Source: Tamlana sp038148895 (GTDB taxonomy: Bacteria; Bacteroidota; Bacteroidia; Flavobacteriales; Flavobacteriaceae). From it: a stretch of 64,000 bases of DNA. The DNA lies in NCBI GenBank assembly GCA_038148895.1, contig JBBVGQ010000003.1; one strand, 5' to 3'. Of the stretch, positions 45,361 through 54,857 are shown one piece after another. A program made the position numbers and the translations under genes. The notes beneath the pieces are model-generated. The model saw only the letters and a program-made list of their open reading frames with translations, was not told where the DNA came from and ran no database searches. Position 1 is the first letter of the stretch. The number at the start of each line of letters is the position of its first letter.

Positions 45361-46704
45361 TCAATGTGAAGCTTGCTTGGTAACTCGATAAGCATAAATA
45401 CCATAGAAACCAACTACTGCCAAACAAATTAAAGGCAAAATGAATGAAAAATGAATTTCTGTAATGCCACCTATAACAACATCTCCAAAAACCTCCTCAC
45501 CATTCACAGTTTCTCCAATATCCATAATAGCAGCCTGAATTTTAGGTAGAAATGCACCCCCAACAATGGCCATAATTAAACCTGAAGATGCCAACTTTGC
45601 CTCTTCACCCATGTCTTTTAAAGCCAAGCCATAAATAGTTGGAAACATGATAGACATGAATACGGATACCAACACTAAACAAATTAAACTTGTAATACCG
45701 TTAGTTACTATAACTCCTGCGCACAATAAAACTGCCGCTATTGTAAATACAGTCAACATGCTTGCAGCATTAAATTTTCTCATTAGCGCTGTACCAATAA
45801 ATCTGGTTGAAACAAACAATAACATGGCACCAATATTCCAAAAGGTACCGTCAACCTGTTCAGCACCTCTTCCCATGTTAATATATTCAACTAATTGAAA
45901 AATAGCGGTCCAACACATAATTTGTGCCCCCACATAAAATGTTTGTGCAATTACCCCAAATAAATAAGTTTTACTTTTAAATATCTTGTTTAAAGATTCT
46001 TTAATTGTAAGATGTTCACCCATAAACATTTTAGGGATGTTAGTTTTCCAAATTATAAAGAAAACTATCGCAACAAATATGCCTACTGAAATGTATGGTG
46101 TGCTAATAACTTCGAGGTCATGAGTTCTTATTTCTGCAGCTTTGTCAGCACCTAAAGCCATTATTTCTGTACTATCGACATAATCGGCAGATAAAATTCT
46201 ATCAAGAACCACAAACTTTGCAATCATCATTCCTGTTAGAGACCCAATTGGGTTAAATGACTGAGCCAGATTTAACCTTTGAGTCGCTGTTGAGGCATCG
46301 CCCATGGAAAGAATTAGTGGATTGGATGTAGTTTCTAAAAAACCCAATCCGCAGGTAATCACAAAAAGAGAAATTAGAAAATACGTATAGCTTTCTTCTA
46401 AAGCAGCGGGGTAAAATAAAACGGCTCCAATGGCATACAAAGCCAGCCCTAAAAGTATGCCCGATTTATAGCTAAACCTTCTAATAAATAAAGCTGCTGG
46501 AATAGCCATAACCCCGTAGCCGAAATAAAATGCAAATTGTACATTATAGGCTTCCTTGTTTGAAAGCACCATAACTTTTTTGAACGCCGCAACCATAGGG
46601 TTTGTTAAATCGTTAGCAAATCCCCATAATGCAAAAATAGAAGTTGCCGCTATAAAAGGCACAATTAGTTCTTTAGGTACTACCGGTATTTTCTTATTAC
46701 TCAT
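45361..46704 (-). CDS. fucP: FucP-type L-fucose:H+ symporter (MFS)
   Basis: 447-aa twelve-helix inner-membrane transporter. FucP-type features: FALWGFANDLTNPMVAAFKKVM, FGYGVMAIPAALFIRR, FLETTSNPLILSMGD (family Glu) and AQSFNPIGSLTGM, plus MFPTIYGLALKDMGEEAKLASSGL near helix 10. FucP-family members in Bacteroidota carry L-fucose or other hexoses (glucose/galactose MFS). Its partners in the operon are a mutarotase, an L-fucose-dehydrogenase-type SDR and a lactonase, supporting L-fucose. Confidence 0.9.
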   Translation of the reverse strand: MSNKKIPVVPKELIVPFIAATSIFALWGFANDLTNPMVAAFKKVMVLSNKEAYNVQFAFYFGYGVMAIPAALFIRRFSYKSGILLGLALYAIGAVLFYPAALEESYTYFLISLFVITCGLGFLETTSNPLILSMGDASTATQRLNLAQSFNPIGSLTGMMIAKFVVLDRILSADYVDSTEIMALGADKAAEIRTHDLEVISTPYISVGIFVAIVFFIIWKTNIPKMFMGEHLTIKESLNKIFKSKTYLFGVIAQTFYVGAQIMCWTAIFQLVEYINMGRGAEQVDGTFWNIGAMLLFVSTRFIGTALMRKFNAASMLTVFTIAAVLLCAGVIVTNGITSLICLVLVSVFMSIMFPTIYGLALKDMGEEAKLASSGLIMAIVGGAFLPKIQAAIMDIGETVNGEEVFGDVVIGGITEIHFSFILPLICLAVVGFYGIYAYRVTKQASH

Positions 46705-46753
46705 TTGTTTTGGTTTAATTGGTGTTTTCTTGAGGTTGATTTTTTTTTGAATA

Positions 46754-47551
46754 TTATTCAGCGTCTGTTAAAAGCGAGCGGTCTAAATGCACATAACCGC
46801 CATCAACCGTTATGAATTGCCCAGTGGTATGGGATGCCTTTGCTGATATTGTAAACAAACATTGGTCGGCAATTTCAGCTGGTGTGGTCATTCTGTTTTC
46901 CAAAGGAATCTTTTTTACTATGGATTTTAGTTTTTCTTCACCGTTTTCCAAAGTTTTTATCCAATTATCGTAAGCGGGTGTCCAGCTTTCTGCTATAACA
47001 ATGGCATTGCAACGGATGCCTTCCTTAATTAAATCGACGGCCCACTCTCGGGTCAATCCGTAAACACCACCTTTTGACGCCGCATAACCCGAAGTTCCGC
47101 CCTGACCGGTAATGGCCACTTTTGAACCAATATTCAAAATATTGCCTTTAACCTTTTTTATCATGGGCAGACAGTATTTTGTCATGGCAAAGTAGCTCAC
47201 CATATTCAATTTTAAGGAATACATGAAGTCTTCCATAGAACTATCCAACCCCACCCCATCATTTACGCCAACATTATTGATTAAGGCATCTACCCTACCA
47301 TATTTTTTTTCAATTACTTTGGCAGCTTTTTCTATTTGTTTGTAATCGGATAGGTCGGTTTTTATAAAAATGGAATCGATACCTCTTTCCTGAAGTTCCT
47401 TTTCGTAACCATATCCGCGGTCGTTTCTACATGCAATCACCGGAATTGCACCCTCGTTGGCTAAATGCTGTACGATGGTTTCGCCAATACTCCCCTTAAT
47501 TCCTGCCGCCCCGGTAACCACAACGACTTTATTTTTTAATCCTAAATCCAT
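46754..47551 (-). CDS. SDR oxidoreductase, likely L-fucose (L-rhamnose) 1-dehydrogenase
   Basis: 265-aa SDR. It has NNVG (~93), a Ser in LNIGSKVA, GYAASKGG (Tyr-x3-Lys) and a C-terminal VDGGYVHLDRSLLTDAE, as in flavobacterial SDRs annotated as L-fucose dehydrogenase. Odd: the nucleotide-binding loop is TGAAGIKGSIGE, about two residues longer than the usual TGxxxGIG; the DNA reads clearly, so this is not a frameshift. Proposed reaction: oxidation of the free deoxysugar to its lactone, feeding the lactonase encoded 9 nt upstream. fucP follows 49 nt downstream. Confidence 0.82.
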   Translation of the reverse strand: MDLGLKNKVVVVTGAAGIKGSIGETIVQHLANEGAIPVIACRNDRGYGYEKELQERGIDSIFIKTDLSDYKQIEKAAKVIEKKYGRVDALINNVGVNDGVGLDSSMEDFMYSLKLNMVSYFAMTKYCLPMIKKVKGNILNIGSKVAITGQGGTSGYAASKGGVYGLTREWAVDLIKEGIRCNAIVIAESWTPAYDNWIKTLENGEEKLKSIVKKIPLENRMTTPAEIADQCLFTISAKASHTTGQFITVDGGYVHLDRSLLTDAE

Positions 47552-47560
47552 TTATACTTC

Positions 47561-48400
47561 TTAATTAGTTAGTCGTAAATCATAAAATTCAATGGCATTT
47601 TTGCCCATAACAGCCTCTTTTTCAGTCTCTGAAAGCTCGTTGATAAATGTAGTTATAATTGCTTTTACTTGGGTATACGTTCCAGCTACTAGGCACACAG
47701 GCCAATCGGAACCATACATAATGCGTTTTGTTCCAAAGGCATTAAAAACCAAGTTTAAATAAGGTTGTAATTGTGCCTCTGTCCAAGTATGAAAATCGGC
47801 CTCGGTAATCATTCCAGAAACCTTACAATAAACGTTTTCGCATTTTGCAATTTCTTTCATTAAGGTTGCCCATCCATCAAAAAAACCATCTTTTATGTAG
47901 GGTTTTGCGATGTGGTCTATCACAAATTTTTGGTTTGGAAAACCTTTAACAAACTCCAAAACCGCCCCCAATTGGTGCGGAAAAACCAAAATATCATAAG
48001 TAAAATTGAGATTTTCCAAGGCTTTAATACCCCTTAAAAAGTTTGGGCGTAACAAAAAATTATGGTCGGGTTCACCTTGAACCACATGACGAAATCCTTT
48101 TAATTTTTCAAACCTTGAATACTTTTCTAAGACCATTTCAATATCATTGCTCCTCAAATCTGCCCAGCCAACAACGCCTTTTATAAAATCGTTTTTTGAA
48201 GCTAAATCCAATAGAAAATCGGTTTCTGCCAAGGTTTGGTCTGCTTGAACTGCCACACAACCATCCACTCCATTTACTACATAGACATTTTTTAAATCTG
48301 ACGGCATGAAATCCTTTCGAATAATGGCCATATCGTCATCAATCCAATCATGCTTTACAGGTTCGTATTTCCAAAAATGTTGGTGAGAATCTATTATCAT
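47561..48400 (-). CDS. Amidohydrolase-2 family L-fuconolactonase-type lactonase
   Basis: 279-aa TIM-barrel hydrolase of the COG3618/amidohydrolase-2 group that opens sugar lactones, typically L-fucono-1,5-lactone or L-rhamnonolactone. Signatures: N-terminal DSHQHFWKY, KGFRHVVQGEPD, DHIAKPYI and GSDWPVC (metal-ligand Asp). It is placed between the Zn-alcohol dehydrogenase (9-nt gap) and the SDR that would make its lactone (9-nt gap). Length is normal. Confidence 0.9.
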   Translation of the reverse strand: MIIDSHQHFWKYEPVKHDWIDDDMAIIRKDFMPSDLKNVYVVNGVDGCVAVQADQTLAETDFLLDLASKNDFIKGVVGWADLRSNDIEMVLEKYSRFEKLKGFRHVVQGEPDHNFLLRPNFLRGIKALENLNFTYDILVFPHQLGAVLEFVKGFPNQKFVIDHIAKPYIKDGFFDGWATLMKEIAKCENVYCKVSGMITEADFHTWTEAQLQPYLNLVFNAFGTKRIMYGSDWPVCLVAGTYTQVKAIITTFINELSETEKEAVMGKNAIEFYDLRLTN

Positions 48401-48409
48401 TATAAAATT

Positions 48410-49420
48410 TTAATTAAAACTTACTGTTGCCTTAATCACACCTGTTTCTGGCTTTAGCCAACTATCAAAGTTTTGAATCATTTCCGTGAAATCAACCGAA
48501 TGAGTAATAAATGAATCTGTTGGAAATTGATTAAGCACACTAATGACATGTTCAAAATCTTCTGTCGTGGCATTTCTGCTGCACATTAATGTCATCTCCT
48601 TGGCGTGGATTGCTGGGTGATTGTATACCAATTCTCCTTTAGACAAACCCACTAAAATAAAACGACCACCGTGTGCCATATAACTCGGACAAGCTTCGAG
48701 CGCATATTTATTCCCTGAAGCATCAAAAACAGCAGTACATAAATCACCTTTGGTTATTTTAGAAATTTCTTCAACAGCAGTTTCTCCCGCTTTAACAATA
48801 TAATCCACACCTATTTTTTCCTTGGCATAGTCCAATCGTTGCTCGTTCATATCAATAGCTATAACCTTGGCTCCCGCTATTTGAGCCAACTTCATAATAC
48901 CAATACCTATTGGGCCACAACCAATCACGGCAATGGTTTCCCGTTTTTGGATGTTGGCTCTCCTAATAGCGTGGGCACCAATTGCTAAGGGTTCAACGAT
49001 GGCCATTTCATTGTCTGAAAGGTTGTTTGCAGGCAATAAAATATTTTCTGGCACAGTGATTCGCTGTTGCATACCACCATCGGCATGAACACCCAAAACC
49101 CTAATATTGGTACAGCAATTTGTTTTTCCGTTTCGGCAAGCAATACAATTGCCACAACTTACATAAGGCATTACGACCACTTTATCTCCCGCCTTGATAC
49201 CTTTTTCATTTTCGTCTATTTCCAAAACTTCAGAAGCCAATTCATGGCCTAGAATTCTTGGATAGGTAAAGAATGCCTGATTTCCACTGTAAGCGTGCAA
49301 ATCTGTACCGCAAATGCCTACTTTTTTTATTTTTAACAGGGCTTCACCTTGTTTTCTTTTTGGAGCTTCCTTATCCTTTAACTGGAACTCTCCCGGTTTT
49401 TCGCAAACTATGTATTTCAT
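48410..49420 (-). CDS. Zn-dependent medium-chain alcohol dehydrogenase (sugar-acid type)
   Basis: 336-aa MDR-family enzyme. Catalytic Zn ligands Cys in GICGTDLHAYSG and GHE in RILGHELASEV; structural Zn Cys cluster CGNCIACRNGKTNCC; Rossmann GCGPIGIGIMKLA. The closest known roles are L-galactonate/L-gulonate 5-dehydrogenase-like or L-fuconate-linked dehydrogenases in sugar-acid operons. It could oxidise an intermediate of L-fucose, L-galactose or L-rhamnose catabolism; which one cannot be told. It begins 18 nt after the beta-helix protein gene. Confidence 0.85.
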   Translation of the reverse strand: MKYIVCEKPGEFQLKDKEAPKRKQGEALLKIKKVGICGTDLHAYSGNQAFFTYPRILGHELASEVLEIDENEKGIKAGDKVVVMPYVSCGNCIACRNGKTNCCTNIRVLGVHADGGMQQRITVPENILLPANNLSDNEMAIVEPLAIGAHAIRRANIQKRETIAVIGCGPIGIGIMKLAQIAGAKVIAIDMNEQRLDYAKEKIGVDYIVKAGETAVEEISKITKGDLCTAVFDASGNKYALEACPSYMAHGGRFILVGLSKGELVYNHPAIHAKEMTLMCSRNATTEDFEHVISVLNQFPTDSFITHSVDFTEMIQNFDSWLKPETGVIKATVSFN

Positions 49421-49438
49421 TTATATTTTAAATATCTT

Positions 49439-51985
49439 TTAGAACCATTCTATTTTTAAATCTTTAATCAATGTTGCGCCACTACCCACCGTTCCGGTAT
49501 GTTGAAAACTTATTCCTCCATAACTGTTAGGAGCAATTTCAACTTCCATATCAACCACTTTTACAACTTCTGAGGTATCGTGGTTAGTGAAATAATCTCC
49601 TGTATTTTCGGCTTGAACAATTAGCTTGTTGTCTTGAACCACAACACTAATTTTACAATTGGGACGGTAACATGACGCTGAAACGGGTTGGCTTATCGCC
49701 ATGGCATTCCCATTTTCATATTTCATTAAAATAAAATCGATGGCATCGCTATATTTTGTGGTTCTGATTAATCGCAAAGCATAGCCATTCATATTTTTGA
49801 TGTCCATTTTAATGCCAACATCCATATATTGCATTCGGGCACTACTAAACCCTTGGCCAGCCGTTTTAGATGGGACGGCCAAAAAACTGATTTTCATATC
49901 GCCAAAATCATTGCCAACGGGTGTATAGCGCATTCGAGCGCCTTTGGTATTTTGCACAAAACCTTTAGTGCCCGAAGCACCGTTAATGCCTTCGCCGTAA
50001 TACCATGGGTCTTGACTGTTATCAGCTTCCCAATTAAACTCTTTGGTATCTTTGGGCGCATAACTATCCAAAGACCAAAAACCTGGTAAAATTTTTGGTT
50101 GATATTTACTGGACATGTTTTCAAGATTAGGCACTAAAATCTTAGCATTAGATTTTACATCTTTAGCTGAAATTGCTTTTTTGTAAACCACCGTTTGGGC
50201 TTCGCCTGGGTGGCAACGTAAATGCTTTGGCGATATGCTTGCCATAATATAATAACCAATATCCCCTTCGGAAAGTTGATATGTTTTTAAAGGACTATCA
50301 AACCTTGATACAGCGATTTCAATTGGCTCATCACCGTTTTCATTTTTACACCGATACCAACTTATTAATGATTGGTCCTCAAAAGTCATATCTAAATCAT
50401 AATCCAAATGAAGCTTACCCTCTCTTGGTTTACTGATCTTTGGGAGTTTTATGAATATGGGCGGATTGAGTAATGACGGTGCAATATAGAGTACTGTAGC
50501 CGATTCTAAACCCGAGGATGTTGATGCTGTTACAATAACTTTCTTGGTTTCGTTTTGATTATTCGTTGGAATAACCAAGCACTTACCATCTTGAATTTCC
50601 TTTAATTTAACGAAAGGCTTGAACCCATCTGAAACTTGCCAGTTTATAGTTTCGCCTTCAACTTCAAAATTGCCAAAACGATTTACTGTCGTTTCAAGAA
50701 GCAAGCTATCTTTTCCTGTTTCTAATTTTTGTTGTGTTGGTTTTATGATGAGTTGTGTTGGAATAGAAGAATAGTCTTTACCAGTTTCCTTTTCAACTTG
50801 CTCAACAATAGGTTTTATGCCCAATGGATCCCAATTATCATCTCCCCGAAGCAGATTATAGGTGTTGTAAACAATCGCATTGTTGCAATCAAAACGATAG
50901 GCATTGAGTAGTGGTTTCTGTGAAATATCTACCGTTGCATCAGGGTCATTTTTGCTAATTAAAACAGGACTGCTGTTTAAATTCACATTACTTTGATAAT
51001 ATCGCGTTTCTAAAGCTGGAATATCGCGCCAACCCAGATATTCTATATTTTCAGCAGAAAATCGAGTATCAATCACTGCTATCGTACCATTCGCTTTTGC
51101 AAAATATTGATTGCCTCTTGTATATGAGGTTATATCGCAGTTTAAAAAAACGGAACCTGTGCCATCTGTTCTATAAAAAGGTTTGGAAGAGTAAAAATCA
51201 AAAGTACAGTTGAGATAGACAGCACTTCCGTTAAGGGCATCATCGGTCATTTCAAAATGACAGTTCTCAAATAAAGTACGTTTGCTTCCCCAGAAAGGCC
51301 CCAAATTCAAGCGACTTATAAATCTAGAATTTCTGACCACGATCTTGTCTCCGTTTGAAAAAACAAGTTGTGCCTGTACGATAGCTGAGCCACGTTTTTC
51401 TCTATTTAATTTTGGGTTTAAAGGATAAACCAAGTCAATGTTGCAATAATTCCCAAAGGTGATATTTTCTGCACTAGTGCCATCACCATTAATCCTGAAC
51501 ATAGTAAAATTACCCTTAGAGCCCATAGTTTGTCCACGATTGCTAGCCAAAATAACGTGCTCTGGACTGTCTGATAACCCTTGAAATTTTAACCATTCAC
51601 AATTGATTTCCAGTCCAATGGGCGTACCTCCAATTCTATCGGGCACTCTCATTTCAGAATCGTCGGGGTCATCAATCCAGTACACCCAAGGTGCAATATA
51701 GAGAACCATGGGGCCTTCTTCAGTTCCATTAGTTAGATGCTTAGAAGCTTCATTAATAGAATTGTACACAAAATTGTATTGAGTTGCTTGGTTATCACTC
51801 AAACGCCCATCGATATAAAAGGCTTTTGGTCCTAACTGAATTTTATTTCCTCTATATACGATATGGTCACCTTTAAATTCAACTTCAGGTGAAAGTCCTT
51901 GATGATGATTTTGGGAAAACAAATTGAAAACATGCAGGAAAAAAATACCCTGTAAAATCCAATTTATTTCCCTTTTTAAGTACAT
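49439..51985 (-). CDS. Secreted parallel beta-helix protein with LamG-like C-terminus, pectinesterase-like
   Basis: 848-aa exported protein (signal ending NLFSQ). Residues ~70-380 are a right-handed beta-helix (ENITFGNYCNID, IVVRNSRFISRLN, FENCHFEMTDDALNGSAVYLNCTF, GTGSVFLNCDIT, IAVIDTRF) close in pattern to pectin methylesterases and pectate lyases, but I do not see the full CE8 motif GxxDFIFG. Two Ig-like parts (~400-600) follow, then a LamG-like domain (~640-848, from LPGFWSLDSYAP, ending in IKDLKIEWF). No T9SS domain is present, unlike the lyases. Its gene lies 3 nt after the PL1 gene in an otherwise cytoplasmic-metabolism operon. Esterase or lyase activity on pectin is inferred, not proven. 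Confidence 0.7.
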   Translation of the reverse strand: MYLKREINWILQGIFFLHVFNLFSQNHHQGLSPEVEFKGDHIVYRGNKIQLGPKAFYIDGRLSDNQATQYNFVYNSINEASKHLTNGTEEGPMVLYIAPWVYWIDDPDDSEMRVPDRIGGTPIGLEINCEWLKFQGLSDSPEHVILASNRGQTMGSKGNFTMFRINGDGTSAENITFGNYCNIDLVYPLNPKLNREKRGSAIVQAQLVFSNGDKIVVRNSRFISRLNLGPFWGSKRTLFENCHFEMTDDALNGSAVYLNCTFDFYSSKPFYRTDGTGSVFLNCDITSYTRGNQYFAKANGTIAVIDTRFSAENIEYLGWRDIPALETRYYQSNVNLNSSPVLISKNDPDATVDISQKPLLNAYRFDCNNAIVYNTYNLLRGDDNWDPLGIKPIVEQVEKETGKDYSSIPTQLIIKPTQQKLETGKDSLLLETTVNRFGNFEVEGETINWQVSDGFKPFVKLKEIQDGKCLVIPTNNQNETKKVIVTASTSSGLESATVLYIAPSLLNPPIFIKLPKISKPREGKLHLDYDLDMTFEDQSLISWYRCKNENGDEPIEIAVSRFDSPLKTYQLSEGDIGYYIMASISPKHLRCHPGEAQTVVYKKAISAKDVKSNAKILVPNLENMSSKYQPKILPGFWSLDSYAPKDTKEFNWEADNSQDPWYYGEGINGASGTKGFVQNTKGARMRYTPVGNDFGDMKISFLAVPSKTAGQGFSSARMQYMDVGIKMDIKNMNGYALRLIRTTKYSDAIDFILMKYENGNAMAISQPVSASCYRPNCKISVVVQDNKLIVQAENTGDYFTNHDTSEVVKVVDMEVEIAPNSYGGISFQHTGTVGSGATLIKDLKIEWF

Positions 51986-51988
51986 AGC

Positions 51989-54748
51989 CTACTGCACAAT
52001 AATTTTTTGGGTTCGCAAAATTTGTTTCGATTTCGGTTCAATGATTTTCAAAATAAAAATTCCTTTTGCATTAATTTTCAGATTGTTGTCTACACCACCT
52101 TCAATAATTCCATGAGATATTTCTTTACCAAGAATATCAAATATTTTGTAATCCGATTTTTCAAAATCACCTTTTATTCTTATCGAAAACGTTCCGTTAT
52201 TGGGCACAGGCCAAATCTTAAAATCTTCAATAACTTTTTTATTAACCGACAATGTAAGGTCAACTCCATTAACAATATTTACCGTACGTGTCATACTGTG
52301 CCCTTCTGAATCTGTTACTGTAAAATCAAATGAAGCTAATCCTAAAGCTACCGGTGTAAACTCCAATATATTTCCAGCCAAGTTAGTTGAACCATTCACC
52401 ACATTAGAAATTTGATATGAAGGACTACTTTCAAATCCTCTTGATAGTTCCTGTAGATTCACGCTAATCATTGCGCCAGAATCTGTGCTGTAGTGAGGCA
52501 AACTCATCCATTGTAAGTAATAATCCATATTGGTATAACCATCATTATTGCCATCTTCATTCGCATCTGAAAAATTCCCTGCAGGAGAATTTATTGCGGT
52601 ATTAATAATTTCCTCCCACCAATTTGGCAAGCCATCACCATCGGTATCCCAATCTGACTCCCTGTACACCACTGGATAATCTTCATAGCCACCAGCATCG
52701 GCCTCATCATCTGGAAACCCTTTTTTTCCTGTATAACTTCCAGTTACCGAATATGTTCCGGCCAGGGTTTCATTTATCATCCTAATATCATGATCATCAA
52801 AAACAGGTTGTGTACAACCTACATCAGACAGTACTATTTTATAAGCATGATCTGCTGTTTGCGTTGTTACATAAGAAGGGAAAAATGGCGCATTTACAAA
52901 CGTTTCATAAGTTGTGTTGGCCCCGTTCGAGTCTCTTGACCTTCTTCCGTAGTCTTGGTTGGTTTCATCAAAATATCCTGGCATTTTATTACCGTCAAAA
53001 AAGGCACGTTGCATTCCCAAACCGACATTTTCATGGTCTACAGTCAATGCATATCTCGTGAGTTCAATTCCTGGACCTGGTTTATAGTAATTACCAACGA
53101 AATTCAATTCTTTAGTTCCGCCATCCGTAGTACGTGACCCCCAATTATAAACTACATTGTTTGTAATATCCAAAAGGCCTGCATAATATCCATTTCCATC
53201 CAATCCGCCTGCTAAACTCCAGTTACGGCCGTAATTATGAGCCAATAAATTATGATGGAAACTTCCAACATCACCACCAATTGATGCCGCATAACCATGT
53301 TGTGTACCAACTGGATAATTTTGATGACCTGCAGCATTTAAAGCTTCCGAAATTAGTGTCCGCTGTAATGTAATATTATGGGCTCCGCGGGAACTAAAAG
53401 CTTCATCAATGGTCCAACTAATAGAACAGTGGTCTATAATACTATGGTCACCACCTGTCATTCCCATACCATCGTAGGTTTGCCCTCCACCCAATCTAAC
53501 TCTTACATTTTGAACAATACAATCATCTCCAGTAACTCCAAATGGCGCTCTGGCTATTGTTATTCCTTTTCCTGGAGCTGTTTGTCCTGCTACGGTAACG
53601 TATGGTTGGTTTAAAACCAATCTCGAATTTAAATCAATTCGTCCGGAAATATTAAAAACAATGGTTCTTGGGCCAATATCGTTAGTAACGGCTTCCCTAA
53701 GACTTCCTGGGCCACTATCATTTAAATTTGTAACGGCCACTACTTTTCCTCCACGTCCACCACGAGCAAAACGTCCATAGCCTTCTGCGCCTGGAAATGC
53801 CAAATGCGCCGGACGAAAACGCCAAATACTACCTTTTTGAACATCACCTCCCAGAAAAACCTCATCTATTCGCCAAAAGTAAGTGTCTCCAGTGTACAAA
53901 TTGTTTATTTGATATGAGGGAGCAACAGTATTTCCTTGGTATTCATCTGAACTGGTTGTAGCATTATTGACCATGTCGAAATCCGCACCAAAATATACAT
54001 TGTGGGATGACGGACCCGCATCGGCAGGAGTCCATTCAAGCAATACACCACCAGAACTTAATTCTACATGTTCATTATCATGAGCCGGAATAGGATCTTT
54101 GGCCAACTTAGCAGGGTCTGGTGTATTCAATTCAAACCCATTGAGCATCACGTTATAAAAATCGTAAGAACCAGATGTATCCGCAGCAAACAAAAAAACC
54201 ACATCTGTACTTGCAACAGCAGTAAATTCAAGATAAGCATAAGCCGCATCTGAAGTCTTTTTAGCTCTTACACTTGGCGCTAAGTCATTAATCACTTGGG
54301 TTCCTTCAACAGAAATATTAATTGGGCTATAGGTATAAGCTTCACTATCTACTACATTTAAGTACACAAGCAACGTATGATTGCCTGGTTGCAAACCACT
54401 CATACGAAATTCAATTTGTGCATTTTGGCCAGTTTGTAAATTATTGACCGTTACCCCATCACCGACTAATCTTGCGTAATAGGGGGCTTGTACGGCCGCC
54501 TTTTCCCAATTGGTTCTCAACTGGTTCCCATAGGGTCCAACTCTTTTTACCGTAAACGTTATTCCATTCTCCGTTTTACTTGCCGAGTCAGCTCCAGGAA
54601 CAACCCAAGACACGTATGCAGGGTCATTTACTTCGGATAAAGATCGACCTCCTTGGTCAAAATCTATTTTCACAACAGGGTTTTGGGCATAAGCACTTGT
54701 TACTGTTATGATAAACAGAAAAAGCAACTTTTTAGAGTTAATTTTCAT
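51989..54748 (-). CDS. Multidomain PL1 pectate lyase with N-terminal CBM and T9SS tail
   Basis: Secreted lyase, 919 aa from the ATG at 54748 (MKINSKKLLFLF, ending AYAQ); the frame extends 7 codons to another ATG at 54769. N-terminal malectin/CBM-like domain (~20-205, KIDFDQGG, FRMSGLQPGNHTLLVYLN), FN3/SusE-like module (~210-310, YFWRIDEVFLGG), PL1 beta-helix (~315-690: AFPGAEGYGRFARGGRGG, NDSGPGSLREAV, DHCSISWTIDEAF, TNNVVYNWG), a Ca-binding DTDGDGLPNWWEE loop, an Ig-like part and a T9SS sorting domain (WPVPNNGTFSIRI onward). The usual RNP motif is RNW here, so activity may differ from the other PL1 protein. It heads the downstream half of the operon after a 200-bp gap with a palindrome. Confidence 0.86.
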   Translation of the reverse strand: MKINSKKLLFLFIITVTSAYAQNPVVKIDFDQGGRSLSEVNDPAYVSWVVPGADSASKTENGITFTVKRVGPYGNQLRTNWEKAAVQAPYYARLVGDGVTVNNLQTGQNAQIEFRMSGLQPGNHTLLVYLNVVDSEAYTYSPINISVEGTQVINDLAPSVRAKKTSDAAYAYLEFTAVASTDVVFLFAADTSGSYDFYNVMLNGFELNTPDPAKLAKDPIPAHDNEHVELSSGGVLLEWTPADAGPSSHNVYFGADFDMVNNATTSSDEYQGNTVAPSYQINNLYTGDTYFWRIDEVFLGGDVQKGSIWRFRPAHLAFPGAEGYGRFARGGRGGKVVAVTNLNDSGPGSLREAVTNDIGPRTIVFNISGRIDLNSRLVLNQPYVTVAGQTAPGKGITIARAPFGVTGDDCIVQNVRVRLGGGQTYDGMGMTGGDHSIIDHCSISWTIDEAFSSRGAHNITLQRTLISEALNAAGHQNYPVGTQHGYAASIGGDVGSFHHNLLAHNYGRNWSLAGGLDGNGYYAGLLDITNNVVYNWGSRTTDGGTKELNFVGNYYKPGPGIELTRYALTVDHENVGLGMQRAFFDGNKMPGYFDETNQDYGRRSRDSNGANTTYETFVNAPFFPSYVTTQTADHAYKIVLSDVGCTQPVFDDHDIRMINETLAGTYSVTGSYTGKKGFPDDEADAGGYEDYPVVYRESDWDTDGDGLPNWWEEIINTAINSPAGNFSDANEDGNNDGYTNMDYYLQWMSLPHYSTDSGAMISVNLQELSRGFESSPSYQISNVVNGSTNLAGNILEFTPVALGLASFDFTVTDSEGHSMTRTVNIVNGVDLTLSVNKKVIEDFKIWPVPNNGTFSIRIKGDFEKSDYKIFDILGKEISHGIIEGGVDNNLKINAKGIFILKIIEPKSKQILRTQKIIVQ

Positions 54749-54843
54749 AGCTTTTTTTAAAGGTTTCATGGTAATTTTTCTTTAGCTTAATTTTGTTTTT
54801 TTTAGTAGATTTTTTTCCTCCGATAACTCAATATAAGTTGAAA

Positions 54844-54857
54844 TGTAATCGATTACT
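54844..54857. promoter_or_regulatory. LacI-type palindromic operator upstream of the distal PL1 gene
   Basis: TGTAATCGATTACT is a palindrome with one mismatch (consensus TGTAATCGATTACA), 75 nt upstream of the first possible PL1 ATG. The matching site of the PL9 gene lies 72 nt before its ATG. The site is inside the 179-bp gap between RhaT and PL1, which suggests an internal, separately controlled promoter, although no clear -7 element was found there. The rest of the gap holds no gene. Confidence 0.45.
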
